15,416 nucleotides of DNA from Goniomonas avonlea (GCA_003573635.1 QUTJ01031704.1:1-15416), one strand, 5' to 3'; counted from the stretch's first letter, positions 8,827-15,416 are shown. Notes: generated from the letters alone by a model not told the origin. Translations and numbers: made by a program.

Positions 8827-11800
8827 TGAGTGTGTGTGAGAGAGAGCGTGGGTTGGGTAAGACTCGGAGAGAAAGTGGTGACAAGCGTGGGTGTGTGCGT
8901 GTGTAGCCTCTGACATTTTGGTGCCGCGAGTCTGAGTCCTATGCAATTTAGTGCACAATTCATGTCTAAGTATGAGTTCGCCTTTCCTCGTGATGTAGAG
9001 CTGAGGGATTGAAAATTGGTCAAGGATCAGAGAACGGGTGAGCTCTTTCGGATAATAGGAATTCGGAATTTTGGTTGCTGTGGGATGAGCAGCGGAGCAC
9101 TAATCATGTCCACAACACGCTTGTCTGATTATCTCCTTATCTGTAGATCCCACGAAGGGCCGGTGCCTTTTGTGGAACCATGCTTTTGGCACCCTGCTCG
9201 TTGGAGCTGAATGATGCACAGATCGAATTTTGCTGTCGGGTCTTGGCGATATTAGCCTTGATCCTGCTACTGATACAAGTGATTCATCTGAGACCTTTTA
9301 GGTGGACGATGATGCTTCCTGCTGTGGGTATGACCAGAGTCCGTACGCAACTGTGCATCAGCCTCGAGACCCAATGATGTTTATTGTGTGGTGCACGGGG
9401 TACTGATTAACCTGCTGGATGCTCCTGGGACAGTCAACGGCGCCTTGTCTTTAGTGCGGATTACATGCCTGATGCAGGACCGTACTCGCCACTGTACAAC
9501 GACAGCCAGGCAACGCCGGTGCAGCTTGAACCCTGACCATTTCTAGGTTCGTTGCAACGATGACTGCACAGAGAACACAGCACTGCTGGCAAGGTCGACT
9601 GAGGCAGAATGAGTTGTTGGCGCTGGTTTCACAACAGCTGTGTCAGAACGAGTTGTTGGCGCTGGTTTCACAACAGCTGTGTCCCTATGAGGTCCTGGCA
9701 GTTCACCAAAGGGTTTTTTACCTGTGGCAACTGTGTGGGCCGCAAGGCCAGACGGACTTGTACGCCAACATGGAGCCCGACGACTATTATGTCACCGGGT
9801 TGACAACACCGCAGCTTCAGTACAAGGTGGCTCCCCTATGGTGAGTCACCTGCATGTAAGGCTGCGAAGGCAAGCGAAGTTGAAAAATGTTTCGAACCTC
9901 CCCAGGTGTTGGGGGGATGGGAAACAGATGAGACACCGGGGAAGCGACGAAGGCGCCTGTTCTCAAACTACCTGATACCTCCCCCAAGACGAGCCGATGG
10001 CGGCTGCTGGCTTGGATGGATCAAACCGACCTACCTGGCACATCACTTCAAATTCCTTTCAATGCAAGCGAAGTTCTCAACGAGTGTGCCAGGCGCTTCC
10101 CCGATGAAGCATGGTTGTCAGCGCGTGCAGCAGCACATCAATTCTGGCTGGTGCTCCTTGAGGATGGCAAAGCGATCGAGCTCGTGTACTACTATCCAGT
10201 ACTGTACTAGCCGCGAGGTGTTGCACCCTGGCTTACCTGCAGTGCAGCAGCTACAGCGGAGGAGAAACACAAATCAATTCAGATTCAGTGCGGCAAGTGC
10301 CAGCAACGTGGGCCCAGGAGGGCCAGCACACACCCGCAATCACGAAGGGAGGCAATTGATGTGGCGAGGGCGTTCCGACGGCTGCGGCCCCAACAATGGC
10401 CAAGCCATGCACAAGTCACCTCAAGTGAGGCACCATGGCTCATCCACCGGGGCGTTGGTACTGGTGGCAACGGACGCGGCGGCAACCATCGTGTCGGACA
10501 TACCGTACTGGACATACCGGACGTGGCAGGAGTGACGGCCTGCCTCAGGGCCTTGTCGCAGTTTCGCAGAGAGTTCGCAGCCCGCTGCCAGAGCAGTGCG
10601 GGAACACCGGGCAGAGGAGAGAGGGTGTATGCACTCTCCTCAAGTGGAGGCTTGTGTTTGACTGTAAAAAAAAGTCAAAACACAACAACTTGACAGAGTT
10701 GGTGATGGTGCTGTATGCGCAGGTTGACAACGCCATCACGAGAACCACACTGACGTCGATCCAGTACAAGATAGATGAGCCAGATGCCTTTCTTGGCAAG
10801 CCACGTTATTGGGGGCATCGTGATGCAGTGTCAGTGGTGAACCCCGACCACGTGTCAGTCTGGCATCACAGACACACATCATTTGGCATGACCGACAGGC
10901 CATGGATCCAGATGCAAGCGGTGGCAGGGGTCGCCGCGATGCATGTGCAGGGATGGGACGACCAAGAGGGCGGGTCGCACCCACCACACAACTGGTAGTC
11001 ATGATGGATGATTACTAGTCAAACTAACTAACTAAACTAACAGTCAAACTACAGTACCATGGGAATGTTGAGATTGGTCAGATCTATCTGAACCATTGGA
11101 CCGGCCTGCTACCACGTCTGGGTGTTAGCTTCCAGCCGGAGGCTGACAAGACGATGCAAAATGTCAATCTATCATCATCAAGGGTGTGTTGATTGATCCC
11201 GTAAACGATACAGCATCGATCCCAGTGTTGAAGATGTGCGGAGCTCTGCGGCAGGCAGCCGGGCTGGTCACTGAGGCGCAAGCGACCGGTGGGAAAAGTG
11301 GACCCACGTTGTTGTGCCAAGATCAGAGGTTGCCTGAATTACATGGCGTCTATGCGAGAAGGCCAGGGCACATCTAGGACTTCATCTAAAGCAAGACTCA
11401 ACTTAGACGTGATCACGACTCATATTACCGGTAGGATCAATGTGCTGGTGGACGCACTGTCACACACAGACAAACCCGTGAAGCTGTCAACTACGCCTAC
11501 CTTGACAAAGCAAGTCACAACGAATTGGAAGCCACATACAACATATGCCATACGGCGGAGGCATTTTTGTTGGTGCCCTCCAATTTACCACTGGTCATCA
11601 TCACCAGAGCTGCCATATTGTGCTGATGGAGGCTCGAGCATTGCAGTGTTTCCGATGCCACTCCATGTGACGACCCTGCAGGGACTGCATCAGGCAGTTT
11701 GTGGTCCACCTGGTCTGTGAGTCTGCACCAACCCTACTGACCTCAAAGCCCACCGTACCAGCACTCTGCCGTGTGCGCAAACTCCTTGGTGATCTGATCG

Positions 11801-14676
11801 ATCTCAACCCTCCGGCCATAGCCCTTGTTGATGGCGGCAACCGACCGCCAACTGCCGTGTTATCGATCCGCATCAGCACCCAGCCATCCTGGCCTGGCTG
11901 CAGGACGAGAGAAGGTCCCACCCTCTGGAGCAACACTAGCACACCCATCAACTCCCATCACTGATGCTCAACTCTGCCTTGAGCTCATCATGAAGTTCTG
12001 GTGTGAAGTGCACGGTGTAACTTTCAGAATCCAGCTGCTTAGGCCGTCGCCTGAGGCGTCCGATGTCTAGGACCGGTAGCCCCGACCACGTCCATCCACT
12101 GATGTCTGCTGCTGATACTGATACTGATCCACTGATACTTCCATTGCAGATAGAGAAATGTTCTGCATCTGTGTCGTTGAAATTCAGGGCAAAGCGGCAC
12201 GGCCGCCACAACCCCTTATGTACCAATGGTAGGTACGTCCTAACCCCGTTGTGGTTCAGACTGTGACAAATCCACCAATCACACTCCTCCTCCTCGGAGC
12301 GTACAGCGGGACAGTGCCACCGCCGCCAACCCCTTCGAGATTGCCTCTCGCCGCTGCACGTGCAGCATGCTGAGCAGCATTTTTGGGGGATTTTTGCCCC
12401 TTGTGTCATCAAATTCGCTTCCTGCGACTGAGAAACTGAAGTGGCAGTGTGGGGTTGTGCGGTTCCCTACCCGAGTATTACCCATGTGATGGTGTGACAA
12501 TGTTGGGTTGACACACAAAGTGGTGACGGCATGGGGGAGAGAAAGAGTTAGAGTTGGGGCCATACTGATTGGAATGCAGACACACAAACGACCCACAAGA
12601 GGGGTGACGGTGTGGGGGAGGGAGAGCTGGGGTCGATTGTCGAGAGTGTCCCAGCCTTGCTGTAGGAGCCCAGCACTCTGATAAATGGGGCCAATTCTGC
12701 CAGATGCCTGCAAGATGCAGGGTGTAAACGCAGTGCATCAATGCAGGGGTTAATACAGGGGTTAGTTGTTCGAGTGTTTGTTATCGTAGTGTTGTCCCAA
12801 GTTACAGTCGTGGTATGGTGGTGCCATTGTTTGAGAGTGCTGTTGAATGTTTGATCGCACGGCAATGGCACACACCAGACAGTGCATAACTTGAGGTGTC
12901 GTCATCAACTCATCTCGACCATGAGGAGCCCTCACCGTAGAGCGTTAGCGCATCGTTCCTCAGAGACGGCGGCGCACAGATCCATGTAGAACAGGAACGG
13001 GAATTGAGCAGCAGGGCTAGACAGGTCTGAAGACGTCTCGACAGCAGTGTTGGGGCCTGAGAGAGAGAGCCTGGTGTTGGGGTCAAGGTCCAGAATCCTT
13101 CAACACCGCCATCGCAGAAGTTGACTGTCGCGATGCGAGGCGAAACACTGAATCGGTCGCCATCGTCCGAAAGAGTTCTCGCAACCCCGTTGATGCAGAC
13201 TGTAGGTCTGGGACAATCTATGTGATCCCCACTTCACAATTGGGGAGTGGGGAACACAGAGAAGGGTCGTGGTGCACCGAGTCCTTTCTATCACGTGCTC
13301 TCAGCCTTGCGCATGTAACCCCCACTCTTCACCAACCGAATCGACATGTCTTGAAGAAAGAATCGAGCTAGGTGTGTGAAGACTGATTCGTTCGATGATT
13401 CGAGGCATAGGGTCTCGTTGGGGGCAGGGCCATAATGTCATCCCTAATGAAAACTTCTGTCTCAGGGCGCGAATAACGTATCGTCATCGGTGCTGCACAC
13501 CTTCGAATGCCCCGAGGGCACGGGCGAGATTCGACTTTGGTGAGATCAATGTCTCGGACAGCAAACACTGACAACGCCTGTCACTCACACGTGTTAGTCA
13601 TGAGGCTGTTGTTCAGGAACATGTTAGAACGAGAGTATATTCCCCAGCTCATTTCGACCGATCGTTGGTTCCCGTTGAGTGGCGACAAGACACGACGTCG
13701 AACAAAAACAACGATGGTTGGAAGCGCTGCATCACACACTTACTTTGAACAGCGCTCCGGGCGTGTTAATGAGCGTGAACACAATCGACGTTTTTGCGAA
13801 AGAGATGTCCCGGACAAGAGCAGGCTGGCGAGACAGTAGCAAGAAGCGTGTATAGTTGTTGGTATCGTCTTCAATATTGGCGTCGAGGACCTGGTCATTC
13901 AATCAAGGCAGGTGTTGCGACCGTTTCTTCCGATGAAAGACAAACAAACCAAAAAACCTCGAGATTGTAGATGCGGCCAGCGAGCTGAGACGCAATTGCC
14001 GCGGTGGTTCGAAGATGCTCGTCTTGGACTTGTTTGGCTGAGCCTGCAAGAATTCAAGATGGGGAAACGAGAACGAAATCGGTCTCCTCACCCGCAGTGT
14101 CATAGGCCGGAATGCGCTCAACGCCCCAACGTCGCAGGTACTCATCGCACTGAGCCAAAGCTTGGGGATGGGACGTGACCCTCGTGATCTGCGGTGCAAC
14201 AACAGTTGGCAACAGAAAATGCAACGAAATTGGGCCACCTCGCTCTTCTTCACCCCGGGTAGAGCGAGTAAGTGGTGGCGGACACGGAAATTGATTTCTC
14301 CAGTAATATGTAAGTTGTGCCGCAACAGAAGGTCGTAATTGGCATGAATGCTTCCGCCAAGGCTATTTTCGATAGGAAGAAGGGCGTGATCGCACTTGCT
14401 ATTTTCCACGGACTGGAAAGTCAGGTCGAACGATGAACAAGGCAAGGTTTGAACGTTAGCACCGAAGAGCTCGCGAATAGCAGCCTCGCTGTACGCTCCA
14501 GGCTCGCCCTGGTAGCCGATGACGAGCTTATCACCAATGGGCGTTTGAACATGGGATTGGAAAGCGCCTTTGCTGTGCAAGCACTTGCAGCATTTCTCGC
14601 AAAAAGATATCGCGCATTGCACACACCGAAAACGTGCGCTTTCCTGTTCGCAGTACTGGCAAAGATCGGTTGCCAT
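1473..14676 (-). CDS. Multifunctional aromatic amino acid protein: B-box + PDT/ADT-ACT + TyrA + aminotransferase (24-exon model)
   Basis: One transcription unit would encode four modules: B-box zinc finger (residues 6-42), dehydratase (about 50-235), ACT domain (about 240-330), TyrA dehydrogenase (about 357-630) and class I aminotransferase (about 631-1023). I placed exons by protein-family similarity and GT-AG sites. All exon lengths and phases add up to 3,072 nt, which is 1,023 codons plus a TAG at 1475-1473. All modules are on the same strand, and no start, promoter or poly(A) signal is obvious between TyrA and the aminotransferase. The product would carry out prephenate transamination, arogenate dehydration and arogenate dehydrogenation. 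The weak point is the 12566/8719 junction: the dehydratase exon also runs into an in-frame TAA at 12550-12548, so two adjacent genes remain possible. Residue numbers after 356 depend on the donor chosen there. ATG 14676 is the first in its frame. The frame stays open upstream to a TAA near 14780, and an AG acceptor at 14704 could add nine Gln-rich residues. Confidence 0.66.
2415..2742 (-). other. Intron in the aminotransferase module (328 bp)
   Basis: Bounded by TGCGC|gtgcag (2743/2742) and acccag|TCTGTC (2415/2414), phase 2 (GC + T restores Ala). No gene or repeat is recognised inside it. Confidence 0.75.
3073..3389 (-). other. Intron in the aminotransferase module (317 bp)
   Basis: Bounded by CTTGT|gtgagt (3390/3389), the best donor consensus in the gene, and gacag|GGAGTT (3073/3072), phase 2 (GT + G restores Val). 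Nothing else is recognised. Confidence 0.85.
3506..4259 (-). other. Intron in the aminotransferase module (754 bp)
   Basis: Bounded by CCTGAG|gtgcgc (4260/4259) and gacag|GTGTTG (3506/3505), phase 0. It is AT-rich in the middle (3700-4080). No gene or repeat is recognised inside it. Confidence 0.85.
4480..4640. repeat. G-rich tract in an aminotransferase intron
   Basis: Intron 4653-4407 carries purine- and G-rich plus-strand sequence. It includes a run at 4544-4566 with four closely spaced G3+ blocks, matching a G-quadruplex pattern on the non-transcript strand. The transcript itself is pyrimidine-rich here. Confidence 0.6.
5462..8719 (-). CDS. Arogenate/prephenate dehydrogenase (TyrA) module
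   Basis: NAD(P)-dependent oxidative decarboxylation leading to tyrosine. Exons: 8719-8609, 8393-8280, 7800-7672, 7479-7328, 7033-6892, 6165-6095, 5565-5462. Signatures: Rossmann motif RIGILGFGAFG; second strand followed by NARSNY, with no acidic residue and an Arg, which favours NADP; LVVDVLSVK; LCTHPMFGPESGK with the catalytic His (about residue 482); FEDEGCRMV; GSQFVTH; and TPINTKGYESLL. The segments THPMFGPES and NTKGYE are typical of plant, algal and stramenopile arogenate dehydrogenases rather than of the E. coli bifunctional enzyme. The module is about 274 residues, full length for the family. Phases match throughout (for example AG + G gives Arg at 7328/7033). It ends in exon 5565-5462 and is spliced straight into the aminotransferase. 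If it were a separate gene, ATG 8757 or ATG 8689 could be its start. Confidence 0.92.
5566..6094 (-). other. Intron in the TyrA module (529 bp)
   Basis: Bounded by TCACG|gtatgt (6095/6094) and ccatag|GCAGCA (5566/5565), phase 2 (CG + G restores Arg). It holds the perfect hairpin at 5666-5697; otherwise nothing is recognised. Confidence 0.85.
5666..5697. repeat. Perfect hairpin, 13-bp arms, 6-nt loop
   Basis: gagcgtggggcga (5666-5678) pairs exactly with 5685-5697 around the AT-only loop tattat. It is GC-rich in a more AT-rich surrounding. It lies inside the intron 6094-5566 of the TyrA module and so would be in the pre-mRNA. Confidence 0.95.
6166..6891 (-). other. Intron in the TyrA module (726 bp)
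   Basis: Bounded by CTCAAG|gtgggg (6892/6891) and ccgtag|TTGGTC (6166/6165), phase 0. It contains short direct repeats (gtgacagcattga twice near 6400-6433; ctcgcgacac twice near 6491-6510) and a 169-codon open frame on the plus strand (6387-6896) without recognisable features. Confidence 0.85.
7801..8279 (-). other. Intron in the TyrA module (479 bp)
   Basis: Bounded by CTTGCG|gtacgt (8280/8279) and gctcag|GTGTCG (7801/7800), phase 0. Most of it is the G-rich degenerate repeat described at 7855-8110. Confidence 0.85.
7855..8110. repeat. G-rich degenerate repeats inside a TyrA intron
   Basis: Within intron 8279-7801 the plus strand is a run of ggtggttg / tgcggtgagaggggg units. Two copies starting near 7864 and 7910 are clearly related (about 46 bp apart). 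The transcribed strand is therefore C-rich. Confidence 0.7.
8779..8826. repeat. (GA)n microsatellite
   Basis: An almost unbroken AG/GA run of over 40 bases, then a short GTGT/GAGA stretch to about 8847. On the minus strand it is a (CT)n tract about 60 nt upstream of the TyrA acceptor at 8720, so it could serve as part of the polypyrimidine tract. Confidence 0.95.
9180..11000 (+). pseudogene. Unidentified plus-strand coding-like fragments, possibly the 5' part of the same decayed element
   Basis: Several open stretches follow one another on the plus strand without a common frame: 9560-9844, 10016-10210 (containing ARRFPDEAW and LLEDGKAIELVYYYPVLY), 10361-10693 and 10435-10998. None shows a domain I recognise. 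Their orientation and position upstream of the RT/RNase H-like piece suggest remnants of one element, but this is inference from context. Confidence 0.25.
9605..9682 (+). repeat. 39-bp tandem duplication
   Basis: Two adjacent 39-bp units (9605-9643 and 9644-9682) differ only at one base (T/C at the sixth position). The unit length is a multiple of three, so the plus-strand frame repeats a 13-residue block (QNELLALVSQQLC) twice. The near identity points to a recent duplication within otherwise decayed sequence. Confidence 0.95.
11084..11490 (+). mobile_element. Decayed retroelement fragment, reverse transcriptase/RNase H end (DIRS/Ty3-like)
   Basis: In one frame near 11186 the translation reads GVLIDPVNDTASIPVLKM, which resembles the conserved segment after the RT active site in DIRS and Ty3 elements (a 'G-x-x-ID-xx-x-x-T-x-SIP-x-x-K' pattern). 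In another frame, about 11402-11485, it reads DVITTHITGRINVLVDALSH, close to the C-terminal RNase H signature 'H-I-x-G-x-x-N-V-x-A-D-ALSR'. The two pieces are in different frames with stops around them, so the copy is dead. It lies opposite in orientation to the host gene. I did not find a catalytic YxDD motif or clear long terminal repeats. The family assignment is tentative. Confidence 0.42.
12509..12630. repeat. Two diverged copies of a gacacacaaa...ggtgacgg...gggggag unit
   Basis: Copy A is about 12509-12547 and copy B about 12576-12630. Both contain gacacacaaa, ggtgacgg and gggggag in the same order. Copy B is read as the Ser/Pro-rich tail of the last dehydratase exon, so that tail may be intronic repeat sequence rather than true coding sequence. 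Confidence 0.6.
12548..14676 (-). CDS. Prephenate/arogenate dehydratase module with N-terminal B-box and C-terminal ACT domain
   Basis: Decarboxylating dehydration of prephenate to phenylpyruvate, or of arogenate to phenylalanine. Exons: 14676-14239, 14188-14092, 14043-13958, 13890-13744, 13577-13501, 13016-12936, 12707 to about 12566 (or to the TAA at 12550-12548). Family signatures appear in order: IGYQGEPGAYSE, LLPIENSLGGSI, HHLLALPGV, TSHPQALAQC, AYDTAGSAK, and NNYTRF with the catalytic Thr-Arg-Phe triad (about residues 221-223). The ACT domain follows with TPGALF and KVESRP, the two phenylalanine-binding motifs, and ends in FIRVLGSY. Every splice junction is in phase; for example AG + C restores a Ser codon at 13501/13016, and CG + G an Arg codon at 12936/12707. 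No chorismate mutase domain is present. Prephenate versus arogenate preference cannot be told from motifs. After FIRVLGSY the frame runs through a Ser/Pro-rich tail of about 35 residues to a TAA, or is spliced onward. Confidence 0.93.
12650..13794 (-). other. ACT regulatory domain with phenylalanine-binding motifs
   Basis: The domain is spread over four exons, 13890-13744 (its 3' part), 13577-13501, 13016-12936 and 12707 onward. It begins with KTSIVFTL and continues with TPGALF, the segment from ALSVFAVRDIDLT to KVESRP, the hydrophobic strand FPFLFYMDL and FIRVLGSY. In known PheA proteins, the GALF/GALV and ESRP motifs bind the effector L-phenylalanine. Both are intact here, so allosteric feedback inhibition by phenylalanine is expected from family knowledge. 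Confidence 0.88.
13017..13500 (-). other. Intron in the ACT domain (484 bp)
   Basis: Bounded by CGAAG|gtgtgc (13501/13500) and tctag|CCCTGC (13017/13016), phase 2 (AG + C restores Ser). Nothing further is recognised in it. Confidence 0.85.
14551..14661 (-). other. B-box type zinc finger at the N-terminus of the dehydratase
   Basis: Residues 6-42 of the predicted protein have the spacing C-x2-C-x8-C-x2-C-x4-C-x2-C-x4-H-x7-H (Cys 6, 9, 18, 21, 26, 29; His 34, 42), which fits a two-zinc B-box finger. Two extra Cys (30 and 32) lie inside it. It is followed after only about eight residues by the start of the dehydratase fold. B-boxes usually mediate protein-protein contacts. Fusion to an amino acid biosynthesis enzyme is unusual; a role in oligomerisation or tethering is inference only. 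Confidence 0.82.
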
Positions 14677-14900
14677 CAGCTGTTCTTGTTCAGTTTGTTG
14701 GGCCTGTAGGAAATGACGTGTAGATTCGGGTGGATCCGAGAGCGCGCAGGCGGAACTAGAATCTTAGGTTATCGGTGTTCGTTGAAGGTGTTCGCATTTA
14801 GCTTAGCCTTGACAGTAGCGGTGATCCCTTGCAGTCGGTGAAGTGATGGGTTCGCCTCATCCATTTGAAGATGGGCCCATCCGATTCAAGATGAGGAAGC
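14677..14900. promoter_or_regulatory. Divergent intergenic region
   Basis: These 224 bases separate the start of the minus-strand aromatic gene from the plus-strand ORF. No clear TATA box is seen. Features are a CRE-like tgacgtg at about 14714, the quasi-palindrome at 14855-14896, and an open frame running back from ATG 14676 to a TAA near 14780. It probably holds both 5' UTRs and a shared promoter, by position only. Confidence 0.4.
14855..14896. repeat. 42-bp quasi-palindrome centred on gatgggcccatc
   Basis: The 12-bp core 14870-14881 is a perfect palindrome. The outer seven bases on each side (cctcatc and gatgagg) are also complementary, with only partial match between. It could be a dimeric factor site or a relic of an inverted-repeat element. 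Confidence 0.75.
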
Positions 14901-15281
14901 GTGCCGACTGAGGGCCCGCTTTTCTTGCAAGTCATGCTATTGTCCGGCTCAGCTGATGCGCCCGCTCCTTCAACAGGTGTCGTTTTCGAATTGCTCAACC
15001 CCAGCGAGCGTACCGCCTACGATTCCGCGCTGTCTGCTTCCCAACCATGGCCTAGGGCCCTTTTGATTTCTCATATAGAATCTCGCGACGTGTCTTTTGA
15101 TCAGGACACCACCGATGACCTGCTTCGCGAGACCTGGGCCAGGTCGCTCATCGTGGGCTCGAGGGCCGAGATTGCCGTAAAGAAAGCTCTGGTGGACGCC
15201 CTCGAGCGCGACAAGGCCTCGCTCACAGCCAGAAAAAAACCGTATAAACCGGTCGAAACCTTTTTCCGAGCGTCGATTTGA
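14901..15281 (+). CDS. Hypothetical protein, divergent from the big gene
   Basis: The 126-codon frame has protein-like composition: a Ser/Ala-rich start, then alternating helical segments (LNPSERTAYDSALSASQPW, DLLRETWARSLIVGSRAEIA, KKALVDALERDK) and a basic tail (ARKKPYKPVETFF). ATG 14901 gives the longest form; ATG 14934 is an alternative. I recognise no domain. The helical body with a basic Pro/Tyr tail would fit a retroelement Gag-like ORF or a small cytoplasmic protein, but neither is supported further. The frame stops at TGA 15279-15281 just after a TTTTT run, while another frame stays open and protein-like to the end of the window, so a frameshift or missed splice is possible. Confidence 0.5.
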   Translation: MPTEGPLFLQVMLLSGSADAPAPSTGVVFELLNPSERTAYDSALSASQPWPRALLISHIESRDVSFDQDTTDDLLRETWARSLIVGSRAEIAVKKALVDALERDKASLTARKKPYKPVETFFRASI

Positions 15282-15373
15282 TCGGGCCGATTCGGGCGAT
15301 GGCGCTCCGATGCGAGAGCTCTTCTGCTCTGGCTCTCATATTGCAGTGCGGCATCCGATCAACACGTTCGATA

Positions 15374-15412
15374 GCTCGTTGGAATCGGAGCAACGAGCTC
15401 ATTCCAACGAGC
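15374..15412. repeat. Inverted repeat, 12-bp arms, with nested alternative pairing
   Basis: Left arm gctcgttggaat (15374-15385) is the exact reverse complement of 15401-15412. The loop contains a further caacgagc (15391-15398) that can pair with the first eight bases of the left arm, so two mutually exclusive hairpins are possible. It lies at the right edge of the window, so its context is cut off. Confidence 0.9.
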
Positions 15413-15416
15413 CTAG

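Larger units (their letters stand above)
8720..12565 (-). other. Long intron (or intergenic gap) between dehydratase and TyrA parts
   Basis: About 3.85 kb separates the last dehydratase exon from the TyrA Rossmann exon. Phase-0 donor choices in the dehydratase exon (gtatgg at 12565, gtcgtt further upstream, or a weak GC donor after RVLGSYSK at 12655) all fit the phase-0 acceptor cccacag at 8720. The interval holds decayed plus-strand coding fragments, a tandem duplication and a (GA)n tract. If there are two genes instead, the dehydratase stops at the TAA at 12550-12548 and this is intergenic. Confidence 0.5.

Noticed and set aside
12655-12707. GC-AG intron directly after RVLGSYSK as the dehydratase donor
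   Set aside because: It gives a tidy phase-0 fusion, but the site (AAG|gctggg) is a poor GC donor and all other introns are GT-AG; kept only as an alternative.
1473-14676. Bacterial operon of pheA, tyrA and aspC
   Set aside because: The coding sequence is broken by phase-consistent GT-AG introns throughout, and no ribosome binding sites or intact single-frame genes are present.
1-15416. tRNA, rRNA or CRISPR array
   Set aside because: No cloverleaf, rRNA segment or regularly spaced repeat-spacer pattern was seen; the repeats present are microsatellite, palindromic or irregular.

Overview
The window is nuclear DNA from a microbial eukaryote with intron-rich genes. Exons are 54-438 bp, introns run from about 50 bp to several kb, and every splice site I could place with confidence is GT-AG with matching codon phase. 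The dehydrogenase looks most like plant, algal or stramenopile arogenate dehydrogenases, and the aminotransferase is of the class I-beta (prephenate aminotransferase) type. An alga or stramenopile-like protist is therefore my best guess, but the species is not determined.

Almost the whole window (14676 down to 1473, minus strand) is occupied by one very large aromatic amino acid gene, which I rebuilt from 24 exons. Reading 5' to 3' on the minus strand it encodes: a B-box zinc finger; a prephenate/arogenate dehydratase (PheA-like) with a C-terminal ACT domain; an arogenate/prephenate dehydrogenase (TyrA-like); and a complete PLP-dependent aminotransferase. If fully fused, as I favour, the product is about 1,023 residues and carries every step from prephenate to phenylalanine and tyrosine except chorismate mutase. 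The TyrA-aminotransferase join is shown by an exact phase-1 splice junction with no room for a stop or new start. The dehydratase-TyrA join lies across a gap of about 3.85 kb (12565-8720) and is compatible but not proven.

That gap, modelled as an intron, holds decayed plus-strand coding pieces. One resembles the reverse transcriptase/RNase H end of a DIRS/Ty3-like retroelement (about 11084-11490). There is also a 39-bp tandem duplication (9605-9682) and a long (GA)n tract (8779-8826) that reads as a pyrimidine tract before the next exon.

To the right, 14677-14900 is a short divergent intergenic region with a 42-bp quasi-palindrome. It is followed by a plus-strand ORF of unknown function (14901-15281) whose reading frame seems to continue in another frame after a T-run. 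To the left, 1-1472 is the 3' flank of the big gene and has no convincing gene. It holds GATC-rich dyads, a perfect 13-bp-arm hairpin, a 20-bp-arm pyrimidine-rich inverted repeat and an array of TGACCA motifs. Similar perfect hairpins occur at 5666-5697 (inside an intron) and at the right end (15374-15412).

Metabolic logic: the aminotransferase would make arogenate from prephenate. The dehydratase would convert arogenate (or prephenate) towards phenylalanine, and the dehydrogenase would convert it towards tyrosine. The ACT domain keeps its phenylalanine-binding motifs, so feedback control is likely. There is no targeting peptide before the zinc finger in the model, which suggests a cytosolic rather than plastid location.
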